Positions 8,778-16,722 of a DNA stretch of 46,493 nucleotides are shown here, piece by piece. The notes beneath the pieces were generated by a model, which ran no database searches, had not been told where the DNA came from, and saw only the letters and a program-made list of their open reading frames with translations. Each line of letters begins with the position of its first letter. Within the stretch, counting starts at the first letter, position 1. A program made the position numbers and the translations under genes. Source of the stretch: Bacteroidota bacterium (GTDB lineage Bacteria; Bacteroidota; Bacteroidia; NS11-12g; UBA955); contig JAURGZ010000013.1 of assembly GCA_030833525.1 (NCBI GenBank), positions 1-46,493 of the forward strand, given 5' to 3'.

Positions 8778-9434
8778 ATGCTGAATGTTACCCGTTTTTT
8801 CTCAGCCGCTAGCCTGCTGTTCTCTTTTACCTTCATCGCTCAGGCTCAGGCCCAAAACGACGCTCAAGCCCAAGCCATCTTAAACCGTGTATCCCGCGTT
8901 TATCAAACCTATAGCACCATTACCAGCACCTTTTCGCTGACCACGAAAAACAGCAATGGTGGCACCACCGTTTCAACCGGCAAGATTTGGATGAAGGGCA
9001 AGATGTACAAACTCGATTACGCCGATCAGCAGATCTATTGCAACGGTACTTATATCTGGACCTACAACGAGCTCGATGCAGAGGTGACCCAAGAAAACTT
9101 CGTTTACCGCAGCAACAACATCACCCCCAACGAGATTTTCACCATTTACAACCGCGATTTTCGTTCGACCTACGACGGCCCACTGGTTCGCAATGGCAAG
9201 AATTACGATGTGGTGCTGATGGTGCCCAAAAAAGCCACCAATTACTCTTGGGTGAAGATCGAGGTAGACAAGTCAACCAATAAGGTGCAGCGTTTGATTC
9301 AGCGCTTTAAGAACGGCACAGAAGTAACCATTGAGGTGACGTCATTTGTGACCAATCAAACCTTGAGCGACGCCTTCTTTAAATGGAACCAAGCTGCCCA
9401 CAGCGATGTGGACTTGGTCGATTTGACGCATTAA
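8778..9434 (+). CDS. LolA-like outer-membrane lipoprotein carrier
   Basis: A 218-residue periplasmic protein with a signal peptide (FSFTFIAQAQAQ, cleavage near residue 26). The rest is a LolA-like half-barrel: QAILNRVSRVYQTY near the N-terminus, then TGKIWMKGKMYKLDY and later WVKIEVDKSTNKVQRL. LolA proteins carry lipoproteins from the LolCDE exporter to the outer membrane. A LolA-like gene directly after ftsK is common in Bacteroidota. I start at ATG 8778, since an upstream TTG would only lengthen the signal peptide. A strong terminator follows. Confidence 0.85.
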   Translation: MLNVTRFFSAASLLFSFTFIAQAQAQNDAQAQAILNRVSRVYQTYSTITSTFSLTTKNSNGGTTVSTGKIWMKGKMYKLDYADQQIYCNGTYIWTYNELDAEVTQENFVYRSNNITPNEIFTIYNRDFRSTYDGPLVRNGKNYDVVLMVPKKATNYSWVKIEVDKSTNKVQRLIQRFKNGTEVTIEVTSFVTNQTLSDAFFKWNQAAHSDVDLVDLTH

Positions 9435-9454
9435 GGCTTGGCCAAAGGCCGCAT

Positions 9455-9487
9455 AAAAAAAGCCCCGATCGCTCGGGGCTTTTTTTA
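9455..9487. terminator. bidirectional terminator between lolA and sucD
   Basis: An A run leads into an eight-base stem, AGCCCCGA/TCGGGGCT, with loop TCGC, followed by seven T. It works in both directions and separates two convergent genes. Confidence 0.9.
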
Positions 9488-9503
9488 TAGGTATAATCGG
9501 GAA

Positions 9504-10376
9504 TTACCCGTTCAAAACATCAAACATTTTCTGGCCGATCTCAGCAGGTGACTCTACCACGTGAATGCTGCATTCAGCCATGATGGCCATTTTAGCAGCA
9601 GCGGTATCGTCTTTTCCACCTACGATGGCACCGGCGTGGCCCATGCGGCGGCCTGGAGGGGCTGTTTGTCCTGCAATGAATCCTACAACAGGCTTGGTGC
9701 CGTGTTCTTTGATCCAGCGGGCGGCTTCGGCTTCCATGCCTCCGCCAATTTCACCGATCATCACGATGCCGTGAGTGTCGGGGTCATTCATGAACATTTC
9801 AACCGCTTCTTTGGTGGTGGTGCCAATGATGGGGTCACCGCCAATTCCAATGGCTGTACTCTGGCCTAAGCCCAATTTCGTCAATTGATCCACGGCTTCA
9901 TAGGTCAAGGTGCCTGATTTGGAAACGACACCAATATGGCCTTTTTTGAAAATAAAGCCGGGCATGATGCCGATTTTGGCCTCACCTGGGGTGATGATAC
10001 CGGGGCAGTTGGGGCCGATCAAAGTGCAAGACTTGTCTTTGAGGTAAGCCTTTACCGAAACCATGTCTTTGGTGGGGATTCCTTCGGTGATGCAAACAAT
10101 CACCTGTATACCCGCATCAGCAGCTTCCATGATGGCGTCAGCGGCAAATGCAGGGGGTACAAAAATGATGCTCACATTGGCGCCGGTGCCTTTTACGGCT
10201 TCCTGAACCGTGTTGAACACGGGGCGATCCAAGTGCAAACTGCCGCCTTTTCCAGGCGTAACACCACCGACTACGTTGGTGCCGTATTCAATCATTTGGG
10301 TGGCGTGAAAGGTTCCTTCGTTACCGGTGAAACCCTGCACGACGATTTTCGAATCTTTATTAACGAGAATACTCAT
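9504..10376 (-). CDS. sucD: succinyl-CoA synthetase alpha subunit
   Basis: TCA-cycle enzyme: interconverts succinyl-CoA and succinate while making ATP or GTP, in an alpha/beta complex. The 290-residue protein has the CoA-binding Rossmann start [18 protein letters not shown], the [10 protein letters not shown] segment, and the phosphohistidine loop GHAGAIVGG, where the His is phosphorylated. The start is ATG 10376, not an in-frame codon 18 bases upstream. The beta subunit gene is not in the window; in many Bacteroidota the two lie apart. A second TCA gene, aconitase, lies at 19456. Confidence 0.97.
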   Translation of the reverse strand: MSILVNKDSKIVVQGFTGNEGTFHATQMIEYGTNVVGGVTPGKGGSLHLDRPVFNTVQEAVKGTGANVSIIFVPPAFAADAIMEAADAGIQVIVCITEGIPTKDMVSVKAYLKDKSCTLIGPNCPGIITPGEAKIGIMPGFIFKKGHIGVVSKSGTLTYEAVDQLTKLGLGQSTAIGIGGDPIIGTTTKEAVEMFMNDPDTHGIVMIGEIGGGMEAEAARWIKEHGTKPVVGFIAGQTAPPGRRMGHAGAIVGGKDDTAAAKMAIMAECSIHVVESPAEIGQKMFDVLNG

Positions 10377-10391
10377 GCGAATTAAGAGCCG

Positions 10392-10399
10392 CAAAAATA
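10392..10399 (-). promoter_or_regulatory. -7 box of sucD
   Basis: An exact TATTTTTG on the minus strand, 15 bases before the sucD start, in the loop of a small AGCCG/CGGCT inverted repeat. Confidence 0.5.
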
Positions 10400-10429
10400 C
10401 GGCTTGAGCTCCAAAATGCCTTGGCTCAA

Positions 10430-11005
10430 TTATCGATTGATGGCTTCCAGCAATTGGGGGTCGTTCGGACTGATGTTCGAAGGGTAATACGCCATCATAT
10501 GTCCATTCTCGTCGATCAAGAATTTATTGAAATTCCAGCTAACGCTTGCATCCAAAGCACCATTCTCTGATTGGTTGCACAACCAGCGGTACAAGGGGTG
10601 CTGGTTTTCGCCTTTGACATCCAGTTTTTCGCTCATGGGGAAGCTCACTTGGAAGCGACTGCTGCAAAACTGGGCGATTTGCTCAGAACTGCCAGGCTCT
10701 TGACCTCCAAACTGATTGCAGGGGCAACCCAAAATGACCAGGCGTTCCTTTTCGGCTTCATACAGCGATTGAAGGCCTTCGTATTGGGGCGTGTAACCGC
10801 ACTCGCTGGCGGTATTGACTACGAGCAATTTCTTGCCTTTGAATTGACTCAAATCCAATGGAGTGCCGTCGAGGGCCTTCAAGGGAATGTCGTAAATCGA
10901 TTGAGAGGGAGTTTGTGCCATGGTGGGGTTAGCGGTTTTGGGTTTTCCAAAAAAACAGGAGCTCAAAGCAAGGCTCAGGCTCAAAGCAAGGATGGAAGAT
11001 TGCAT
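10430..11005 (-). CDS. glutathione peroxidase-family lipoprotein
   Basis: A thiol peroxidase that reduces hydrogen or lipid peroxides; bacterial members of this family usually use thioredoxin. A lipoprotein signal ([11 protein letters not shown], lipidated Cys17) places it in the cell envelope. The family motifs follow: [15 protein letters not shown] with the peroxidatic Cys, [10 protein letters not shown] with the conserved Gln, and WNFNKFLID with the conserved Trp. The catalytic residue is Cys, not selenocysteine. It is divergent from the Omp28 lipoprotein, and both -7 boxes lie in the 47 bases between them. Confidence 0.92.
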   Translation of the reverse strand: MQSSILALSLSLALSSCFFGKPKTANPTMAQTPSQSIYDIPLKALDGTPLDLSQFKGKKLLVVNTASECGYTPQYEGLQSLYEAEKERLVILGCPCNQFGGQEPGSSEQIAQFCSSRFQVSFPMSEKLDVKGENQHPLYRWLCNQSENGALDASVSWNFNKFLIDENGHMMAYYPSNISPNDPQLLEAINR

Positions 11006-11015
11006 AATGAGGAAA

Positions 11016-11023
11016 CAAAATTA
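11016..11023 (-). promoter_or_regulatory. -7 box of the peroxidase gene
   Basis: An exact TAATTTTG on the minus strand, ten bases before the start codon. Confidence 0.45.
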
Positions 11024-11039
11024 AGTGCATTGGGTTTTG

Positions 11040-11047
11040 TACCTTCG
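11040..11047 (+). promoter_or_regulatory. -7 box of the Omp28 gene
   Basis: TACCTTCG (one mismatch) ends five bases before ATG 11053. Confidence 0.4.
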
Positions 11048-11052
11048 TTTCC

Positions 11053-11916
11053 ATGCGAAAAGCTGGCCTTTTTTGTTTGCTTACAGTCTTCGTTTTTTGG
11101 TCTTGCGAAGAAGAGCCCCCCTACATCAAATTCACAGAGAAACCCTTGTTGGATACGGCCTATTTGTCTACGGCTCCTGCGGCTCAAGATAAACGGGTAT
11201 TGGTCATGGATGTAACCGGTGTGCGTTGCAACAACTGCCCGCGCGCTACCAAAGTGGCTGAAGATTTGGTTAAGCAAAATCCAGGTCGAGTGGAAGCCTT
11301 GGCCCTATATGCCAGCTCCCCAGCCTCTTTGACTCGCCCTTGGCCAGACTTTGATACTTTGTCCAATGCCGATGCGACCCAAATCATTTCCTCGCTTGGG
11401 TCTGTGATTTCTTTGCCCATAGGCAGTGTGGATTATGCACCTGATGGAACCGGGAACCGATTGGTCGCCGCTACCTCTTGGCCTTTGATGGTTCAAGATC
11501 GACTCAAATTGAAGTCAATTTGGAACTTGGAACTTCGCACCGAATGGCAGGCCGATGAGGATCGCGGTCGTTTGGAAATCAAGGCCATTGCCAACCAGGA
11601 TTTCAGCGGTTCTTACAGCTGGGTCATTGGCATTGTGGAAAGCAAAATCATTGGCAAACAATCAGATGTAGATGCGGCCGGTGGTTATACCGATGAATAT
11701 GAGCACAACCATGTTTTGCGTAAAACCATGGGTTCGGCATTGGGAGATGCCATGGTGATTCCAGCGGGTTTGAATCCAGTGGCAGGTTTGACCGTTGAAA
11801 AGCACCTGTATGTGCCTCGGCGTTACAACTGGAAAGCCGAAAACCTGAGCGCGATGGTCTGGATCATCGACAATAGCAACGGTCAGGTGGTGCAAGTGGC
11901 TCACGCTGACTTCTAA
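11053..11916 (+). CDS. Omp28-family outer-membrane lipoprotein
   Basis: A 287-residue lipoprotein (signal MRKAGLFCLLTVFVFWSC, lipidated Cys18). Residues about 48-130 look like a thioredoxin-fold segment with a Cys pair, RCNNCPRA (Cys59 and Cys62), in the place of the thioredoxin CxxC. The C-terminal half is beta-rich. Omp28 (P. gingivalis PG28) is a surface antigen of unclear function, and the Cys pair hints at a redox or metal-binding role. It stands back to back with the envelope peroxidase, which may share that role. xerD follows after 12 bases, probably co-transcribed. Confidence 0.8.
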   Translation: MRKAGLFCLLTVFVFWSCEEEPPYIKFTEKPLLDTAYLSTAPAAQDKRVLVMDVTGVRCNNCPRATKVAEDLVKQNPGRVEALALYASSPASLTRPWPDFDTLSNADATQIISSLGSVISLPIGSVDYAPDGTGNRLVAATSWPLMVQDRLKLKSIWNLELRTEWQADEDRGRLEIKAIANQDFSGSYSWVIGIVESKIIGKQSDVDAAGGYTDEYEHNHVLRKTMGSALGDAMVIPAGLNPVAGLTVEKHLYVPRRYNWKAENLSAMVWIIDNSNGQVVQVAHADF

Positions 11917-11928
11917 TCCCTGCCGCCT

Positions 11929-12828
11929 ATGAAATGGGGGCAGGCCTTGCAGCAATTTGTACAGCATTTGATGCTCGAGCGCTCCCTTTCGGTCCATTCC
12001 ATTGAGGCCTACAAACGCGACATTCAGAAATTGCAAAATTGGGCCGAAGCGCGATCGTTGGGTCCCTTGCAATTGAAGCAGCAGGATTTGGAATCCTTTG
12101 CGGCACAATTGGCCGAAGCCGGATTTGAAGCCAGTTCTCAAGCGCGCATGGTATCGGGCCTTCGTGCTTTTTATCGCTTTTTGGTTTTGGAGGAAGCCTT
12201 GGCTGAAAGTCCCGCTGATTTTTTAGAGCCACCCAAATTGGGGCGTAAGCTACCGGTGGTATTGTCTCCTGAAGAAATCGATGCCATGATTGGAAGCATC
12301 GATCGCAGCAAGCCCGAAGGGGAGCGCGATGTAGCCATGTTGGAAACCTTGTACTCTTGTGGGCTTCGGGTCTCAGAATTGGTGCAACTGCGCAGTACTC
12401 ATGTGCATGCTGAAGAGGGTTATGTTCAAGTGCTGGGTAAGGGAAACAAAGAGCGCTTGGTACCCATTGGACAAAGGGCTCTGAAGCACATCGAATTGTA
12501 CTATCAACAGGTTCGCAAACACGGGCCCATACAATCTGAATCGCGGGATATATTGTTTCTGAATCGGCGCGGTTCGGCCTTGACCCGTCAATCGGTTTTC
12601 CTGCTGATCAAACGCTGCGCCCAACTCTCAGGAATTTCCAAGACCATTTCGCCTCACACCTTTCGCCACAGTTTTGCTACTCACTTGGTAGAGGCAGGTG
12701 CAGATTTGCGCGCGGTTCAAGAAATGCTGGGGCACGAATCCATTACCACCACCGAGATATACACCCACCTGGATCGACAGTACTTATCAGATACCTTGTT
12801 GAAATTTCACCCCCGCTCGGGTGCCTAA
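11929..12828 (+). CDS. xerD: tyrosine recombinase XerD
   Basis: Site-specific recombinase that resolves chromosome dimers at dif with its partner XerC, under control of FtsK. The 299-residue protein has an N-terminal SAM-like core-binding domain (about 1-90) and a full catalytic set: Arg147 in CGLRVSEL, the Lys in GKGNKERLVPIG, His243 and Arg246 in SPHTFRHSF, His269 in MLGHES and the nucleophile Tyr278 in IYTHL. I call it XerD rather than XerC by overall resemblance and length. No integration module surrounds it, so it is the housekeeping enzyme. I found no dif site in the window. Confidence 0.9.
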   Translation: MKWGQALQQFVQHLMLERSLSVHSIEAYKRDIQKLQNWAEARSLGPLQLKQQDLESFAAQLAEAGFEASSQARMVSGLRAFYRFLVLEEALAESPADFLEPPKLGRKLPVVLSPEEIDAMIGSIDRSKPEGERDVAMLETLYSCGLRVSELVQLRSTHVHAEEGYVQVLGKGNKERLVPIGQRALKHIELYYQQVRKHGPIQSESRDILFLNRRGSALTRQSVFLLIKRCAQLSGISKTISPHTFRHSFATHLVEAGADLRAVQEMLGHESITTTEIYTHLDRQYLSDTLLKFHPRSGA

Positions 12829-12833
12829 ACCGG

Positions 12834-13856
12834 TTATAGAAGATCCCAGGACTTCCAGGTTTTTCTACCTCGCAAGAAGTATCCAAATACCAAGCTGGCA
12901 TTGAGCGACCCCGACAATTGGGTCAAGGGCAATGGGGCCTCGCTGCGCGTGAATTGCGATTTAATGCGCTCAAAATCGCGGTGCGCTTTTGCAATTTCCC
13001 AAATCAACCGGGGTTTGCCTTGCAACAAGAACAAAACGGCGGCTAGACTATCCAACAATTTTCGCTGCAAAATGCGTTTGTTCATGACCTCAGTAGGGAG
13101 GTTTTTATAGAGCATCAACAGGTTGTTTCGAAAGTTCAGATAGGTTTTGCGGGGGCTCTGATTGGCTAGGGTGCCGCCGCCCATGTGATAAACCTGACTC
13201 TGGGCACAACTCCAAACCTGGTATCCTTTCAATTGCAAACGCCAGCAGAGATCGATTTCTTCAAAATGGGCAAAAAAGGCGGTGTCCAATCCACCGGCAG
13301 CCATCCAAGCATCTCGTTTGATGAACAAGGCCGCACCGGTCGCCCAGAACACGCGGCGAGAATCGCTGTACTGGCCTTGGTTCTCTTCCACTTGCCCAAA
13401 AATTCGGCCACGGCAAAAGGGATAGCCATAACGATCCATGTACCCGCCGGCTGCGCCGGCGTACTCGAACCGCTGGCGATGCTGATAGTCCAAAATATGG
13501 GGCTGGGCACAGCCAAATTGAGGGTTGTTTTCGGCCAGTTCAAGCAGGGGGCTGAGCCAGTTTTCGGCGGGTTCAGCATCGCTATTGAGCAGCACAAAGT
13601 AATCGTGATCGAGTACTTGCAGGGCTTGGTTATAGCCGCCGGCATAGCCCAGGTTCTCGGTCAACTCCATAACCCGTATTTCGGGAAAGCTATCCCTCAC
13701 AAATTCGGCGCTGCCGTCGTGGCTGCAATTGTCAACCACAATGACTTCGACCCCTGGGTCCCGCGATTCGCGCAACACCACAGGCAAGCATTGGGCCAGC
13801 AAGGCGCGTGTGTTGAAATTCAAAACAACAACAGCTATGCGGGCCTGATTGCTCAT
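12834..13856 (-). CDS. family 2 glycosyltransferase
   Basis: A GT-A fold enzyme of the rhamnosyltransferase type (340 residues) that adds a sugar from a nucleotide donor to a cell-surface glycan. The N-terminal ARIAVVVLNFNTRALL, the EVIVVDNCSHDGS donor site, the DxD equivalent in VLLNSDAEP (about residue 95) and the ED-like acceptor region HFEEIDLCWRL are present. A C-terminal stretch with SLAAVLFLLQG may sit at the membrane. The ATG at 13856 overlaps the preceding stop (ATGA), so it is translated with the small coiled protein and the exported propeller. A hairpin (13445-13461) sits inside at YAGAAGGYMD. Confidence 0.9.
   Translation of the reverse strand: MSNQARIAVVVLNFNTRALLAQCLPVVLRESRDPGVEVIVVDNCSHDGSAEFVRDSFPEIRVMELTENLGYAGGYNQALQVLDHDYFVLLNSDAEPAENWLSPLLELAENNPQFGCAQPHILDYQHRQRFEYAGAAGGYMDRYGYPFCRGRIFGQVEENQGQYSDSRRVFWATGAALFIKRDAWMAAGGLDTAFFAHFEEIDLCWRLQLKGYQVWSCAQSQVYHMGGGTLANQSPRKTYLNFRNNLLMLYKNLPTEVMNKRILQRKLLDSLAAVLFLLQGKPRLIWEIAKAHRDFERIKSQFTRSEAPLPLTQLSGSLNASLVFGYFLRGRKTWKSWDLL
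13445..13461. repeat. GC hairpin inside the GT2 gene
   Basis: CGCCGGC pairs perfectly with GCCGGCG around a TGC loop (GCA on the minus strand). Flanking GTAC copies extend the symmetry apart from one extra base. Confidence 0.55.
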
Positions 13857-14209
13857 GATCGGAATGGTTTGAATATGAAACGGGTAAACTCGCCGTTGAC
13901 CCAAAACAGACACAATTGCTGAGCAGGGTCGCCCCAAGTTTGTAGGAAGGCGACTTTGCGGTCTTCGCTCAGCAAACCCAGTTCGATGAATCGCTCCAAA
14001 GTAGTGGCGTTTAAGGAATAGGGGAAGTCGAATTCGGTGCGGTCCAAGATGCAATCTCCCACCGAGGAGACCTCTTGGTGAGCTACAAAAATGGGGTATT
14101 GGCTGAAGCCGGCTTTGCGCACATCGTCGCTGACCTCTCGAATCAAATCGTTCAGCTCATTGATTTGAGCTTCTAGGGCTTTGAGGTTTTTTTCTACCTC
14201 TGGATTCAT
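13853..14209 (-). CDS. small conserved protein of unknown function
   Basis: A 118-residue soluble protein. Residues 1-33 are a Glu/Lys/Asn-rich helix with heptad spacing (VEKNLKALEAQINELNDLI), a probable short coiled coil. The rest (about 34-118) is mixed alpha/beta and ends LFWVNGEFTRFIFKPF. I do not recognise the family. It has no signal peptide, so it is probably cytosolic. Its start overlaps the Asp-box gene's stop by ATGA and its stop overlaps the GT2 start by ATGA, so three proteins come from one message. That placement suggests an accessory to glycosylation or export, but this is inference. Confidence 0.7.
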   Translation of the reverse strand: MNPEVEKNLKALEAQINELNDLIREVSDDVRKAGFSQYPIFVAHQEVSSVGDCILDRTEFDFPYSLNATTLERFIELGLLSEDRKVAFLQTWGDPAQQLCLFWVNGEFTRFIFKPFRS

Positions 14210-16665
14210 GGTTGTTTGACGAACGATTGCGTGTAGGTGCCATGTATACTTTGGCCCTGAATGAAGTAATTCCCAGCGGGAAGCCCTTCCATGGAAATGC
14301 GCTGCAAACCGGCTGCAGCTTGGCCGCGCTTCAGGCACTGACCTTGATGGTTGTAGATGCGGTATTCCATGTTCAAGGGAAATTCCACTTGAATGGCTTG
14401 GGTGGCAGGGTTGGGAAACAATTTCAAGGAAAGTCGAGCCTCGAGGTTGGCGCTGCGATTAACTTCTGGTTTGAGCTGAATGGCCCACATGCCACGACCG
14501 TGGGTGAACAAGAACAGGGTGCGGTCTGAGGCGCGAATTTTAATTTGGTGCACCGCCACTGAGGGGATGTCGTAATTCTTTTCCCAGGTTTTACCGCCAT
14601 CGAGGGTGTAATAAAATCCGTAATCGGTAGCCGCGAAAATGCGGTTCTCGGGATCATTGGGGTCGGCACAGACCATGTTGACTGGCAGGCCGCTGGGCAA
14701 GCCGCTCGACACTTCTACCCACGTGGGATTGGTGTTCAAATTCGTTCCTCTCCAAATGCGGGGTTGGGTGCTGTAATTGGAGAAAGCGATGTAGCAGGTA
14801 TTGGGGTCATGGGGGTACAACCAAATGCCTTTGATGACGTCATTGGTGACCGAAGAAGGGATGGAGTTGTTCAGCGACACCTCACTGCCTGAAGCAGCCG
14901 AAAGGGCGCTGTCGATGCGGTACAATTGGGCCGCTGTGCCACCAAAGTAAACCACTGGATTCTGCTCGTAGGAGATGGCAATGGCCTTGATTCCCGTGCG
15001 AATTTTGGAAATGGGGTTCCAGGAGGTTCCCATATCGGTGCTCTGATACAAGTAGCGATTGGTGCGGTAGTACAATTGCCCTTGGTCGTAATCGCTCACC
15101 TCGTACAAGTTGATGAAATCAACTCCATCGCTGGCAAAGCGAGAGTCATTGATGCCTACGGTTTGTTGCCAGCTAGGAGCCACCTTGGGGTTGAAATTGG
15201 GTACGCGGCGTATGCCCTCGTTTTGGGTAGAAAGGTAGGCGACTGAACCGTCTTGCTGGCCAATGGCACAGTAGGCGCCGTCGGCCCCATAAAATTTGCT
15301 GGAAACCAAGCGACCCGTTGAAACGTGAGTGCCGTTGTCTTGGGCACCGGCAATGGCCGTGTATCCCGAGTAACCCATACCCCCGGCGTAAAATTGTGTA
15401 ACCTGATAGCCTGCATTCAAGTTGGCCTGAACTTGGGAATTGCCCCATTTGTAGCGGTAAACACCCCCGTCCGTGCCAATCAGGTATTGACCATTGGGCA
15501 GGGCTGCATACGAATGGTGATCGGAATGGCCGGTTTGTTTTTTGATCCAGGTCTGACCGCCGTCGCGGGTTTCGGTGATGCCTACACCGCCCACCACCAC
15601 TGAATTGCTATCGGTGGGATGTACACCCAGCATCACGCAATAAGCCTGGTAGCCAGCTCCCATGTCGGTGGGGGTTCGCTGTGGGGTCCAAGTAGCGCCC
15701 CCGTCGCTGCTTTTGTAAAAGGCCGCCGGCGGATCGGAAAAGCCAAATCCCTCAAACACGGCATAGGCTACGTTGGGAAATTGCGCGCAATAGCCCATTT
15801 GAATTCGACGGTAGGTTCCAGCCACAGGAGCATTGGCGAATTGAGCGAGCACGAAGGTGCCTGGAGCCCCGTTGTCATCGCTATAATAAACTTGATTGGC
15901 CTGCATGCTCAAAATCACTCGGCCGCTGGGCATGCAAATCACATTGTTGACTTGTTTATTGCCACCACTGAAGGCCACTTCCCAGCTATTGCCACCATCG
16001 GTGCTTCGAAAGAGGCCTTTGGTATGGCTACCCACAAACAGAGTTTGGCTGTCTGTGTAAGAGTGTGCAATGTCCCAGATGTCGCTGAAGCCAGCCGTTG
16101 AAACGGTGCTGCTCAGTTGCTGGAATGATTGGCCCCCGTCTGTGCTTTTGAATACCCCGTCGCCGTCGACATCAGCGCTGTTCGCGCGGCTTTCACCGGT
16201 GCCGTAATAAATTTCAGAAGGATTGAACGGGTTGTAGGTGATGCAGCTGGCCATGAGGTTTACCTCGTGGTCATTCAGGGGTTTCCAACTGCTGCCTGCA
16301 TCTTCGCTTCGCCACATGCCGCCAGAAATCGCAGCTGCCAAGATGATTTGGCTGTTGTTGGGATCTACCCAAAGAGAACGGGTGCGCCCGCCAATGTCGC
16401 GTGGTCCCAATTCCAATACCGTATCAAAGAAACCCGAGCGGTTGCGCACGCTCAATCGACGATCGGCCTGGGCCCATTGGCTTCGAATGTATTCGGGCCA
16501 AGTGCCATCTGCACTTTTTTTCTCTTCGAGCCATTGCTCAAAATAACCGGGGTGTTCGCCGCGGCTATAGGGTTTTTGATTCGAAAGGAACAGGGGGCTG
16601 AACGCTCCTACTGCTAGCAAGCTGATTAGGAGTGTAAAGGGGGCCGATTTCTTCAAAACATGCAT
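14206..16665 (-). CDS. T9SS-exported Asp-box beta-propeller (sialidase/VPS10-like)
   Basis: An 819-residue secreted protein. An N-terminal hydrophobic signal (about 8-27) sends it to the periplasm, and the last 75 or so residues are a type A T9SS sorting domain (LKLFPNPATQAIQVEF ... GLPAGNYFIQ). Between them, at least seven Asp boxes (SxDxGxxW) such as SEDAGSSW, STDGGNSW, SSDGGATW, TRDGGQTW and TLDGGKTW mark the blades of one or two beta-propellers like VPS10/sortilin or sialidase. I see no sialidase Arg triad, so a ligand-binding or glycan-binding role is as likely as catalysis. It has a perfect -7 box and heads a coupled three-gene operon. Confidence 0.85.
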   Translation of the reverse strand: MHVLKKSAPFTLLISLLAVGAFSPLFLSNQKPYSRGEHPGYFEQWLEEKKSADGTWPEYIRSQWAQADRRLSVRNRSGFFDTVLELGPRDIGGRTRSLWVDPNNSQIILAAAISGGMWRSEDAGSSWKPLNDHEVNLMASCITYNPFNPSEIYYGTGESRANSADVDGDGVFKSTDGGQSFQQLSSTVSTAGFSDIWDIAHSYTDSQTLFVGSHTKGLFRSTDGGNSWEVAFSGGNKQVNNVICMPSGRVILSMQANQVYYSDDNGAPGTFVLAQFANAPVAGTYRRIQMGYCAQFPNVAYAVFEGFGFSDPPAAFYKSSDGGATWTPQRTPTDMGAGYQAYCVMLGVHPTDSNSVVVGGVGITETRDGGQTWIKKQTGHSDHHSYAALPNGQYLIGTDGGVYRYKWGNSQVQANLNAGYQVTQFYAGGMGYSGYTAIAGAQDNGTHVSTGRLVSSKFYGADGAYCAIGQQDGSVAYLSTQNEGIRRVPNFNPKVAPSWQQTVGINDSRFASDGVDFINLYEVSDYDQGQLYYRTNRYLYQSTDMGTSWNPISKIRTGIKAIAISYEQNPVVYFGGTAAQLYRIDSALSAASGSEVSLNNSIPSSVTNDVIKGIWLYPHDPNTCYIAFSNYSTQPRIWRGTNLNTNPTWVEVSSGLPSGLPVNMVCADPNDPENRIFAATDYGFYYTLDGGKTWEKNYDIPSVAVHQIKIRASDRTLFLFTHGRGMWAIQLKPEVNRSANLEARLSLKLFPNPATQAIQVEFPLNMEYRIYNHQGQCLKRGQAAAGLQRISMEGLPAGNYFIQGQSIHGTYTQSFVKQP

Positions 16666-16669
16666 CGCT

Positions 16670-16677
16670 CAAATTTA
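16670..16677 (-). promoter_or_regulatory. -7 box of the Asp-box gene, four bases from the start
   Basis: An exact TAAATTTG on the minus strand ends four bases before ATG 16665. This is the cleanest example of the short-leader arrangement. Confidence 0.55.
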
Positions 16678-16710
16678 CCCGTTTATAGGGGTATTTGCGA
16701 ATTCATGATG

Positions 16711-16718
16711 TAACATTG
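16711..16718 (+). promoter_or_regulatory. -7 box of the serine hydrolase gene, four bases from the start
   Basis: TAACATTG (one mismatch) ends four bases before ATG 16723. It faces the box of the divergent gene, 33 bases away. Confidence 0.4.
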
Positions 16719-16722
16719 ACGC

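Noticed and set aside
12808-12823. Terminator at the end of xerD
   Set aside because: CACCC/GGGTG is short and has no following T run.
16693-16722. Possible dif-like site near the Asp-box gene
   Set aside because: Only loosely resembles XerC/XerD arms and lies in a divergent promoter region where the -7 boxes explain the AT content.
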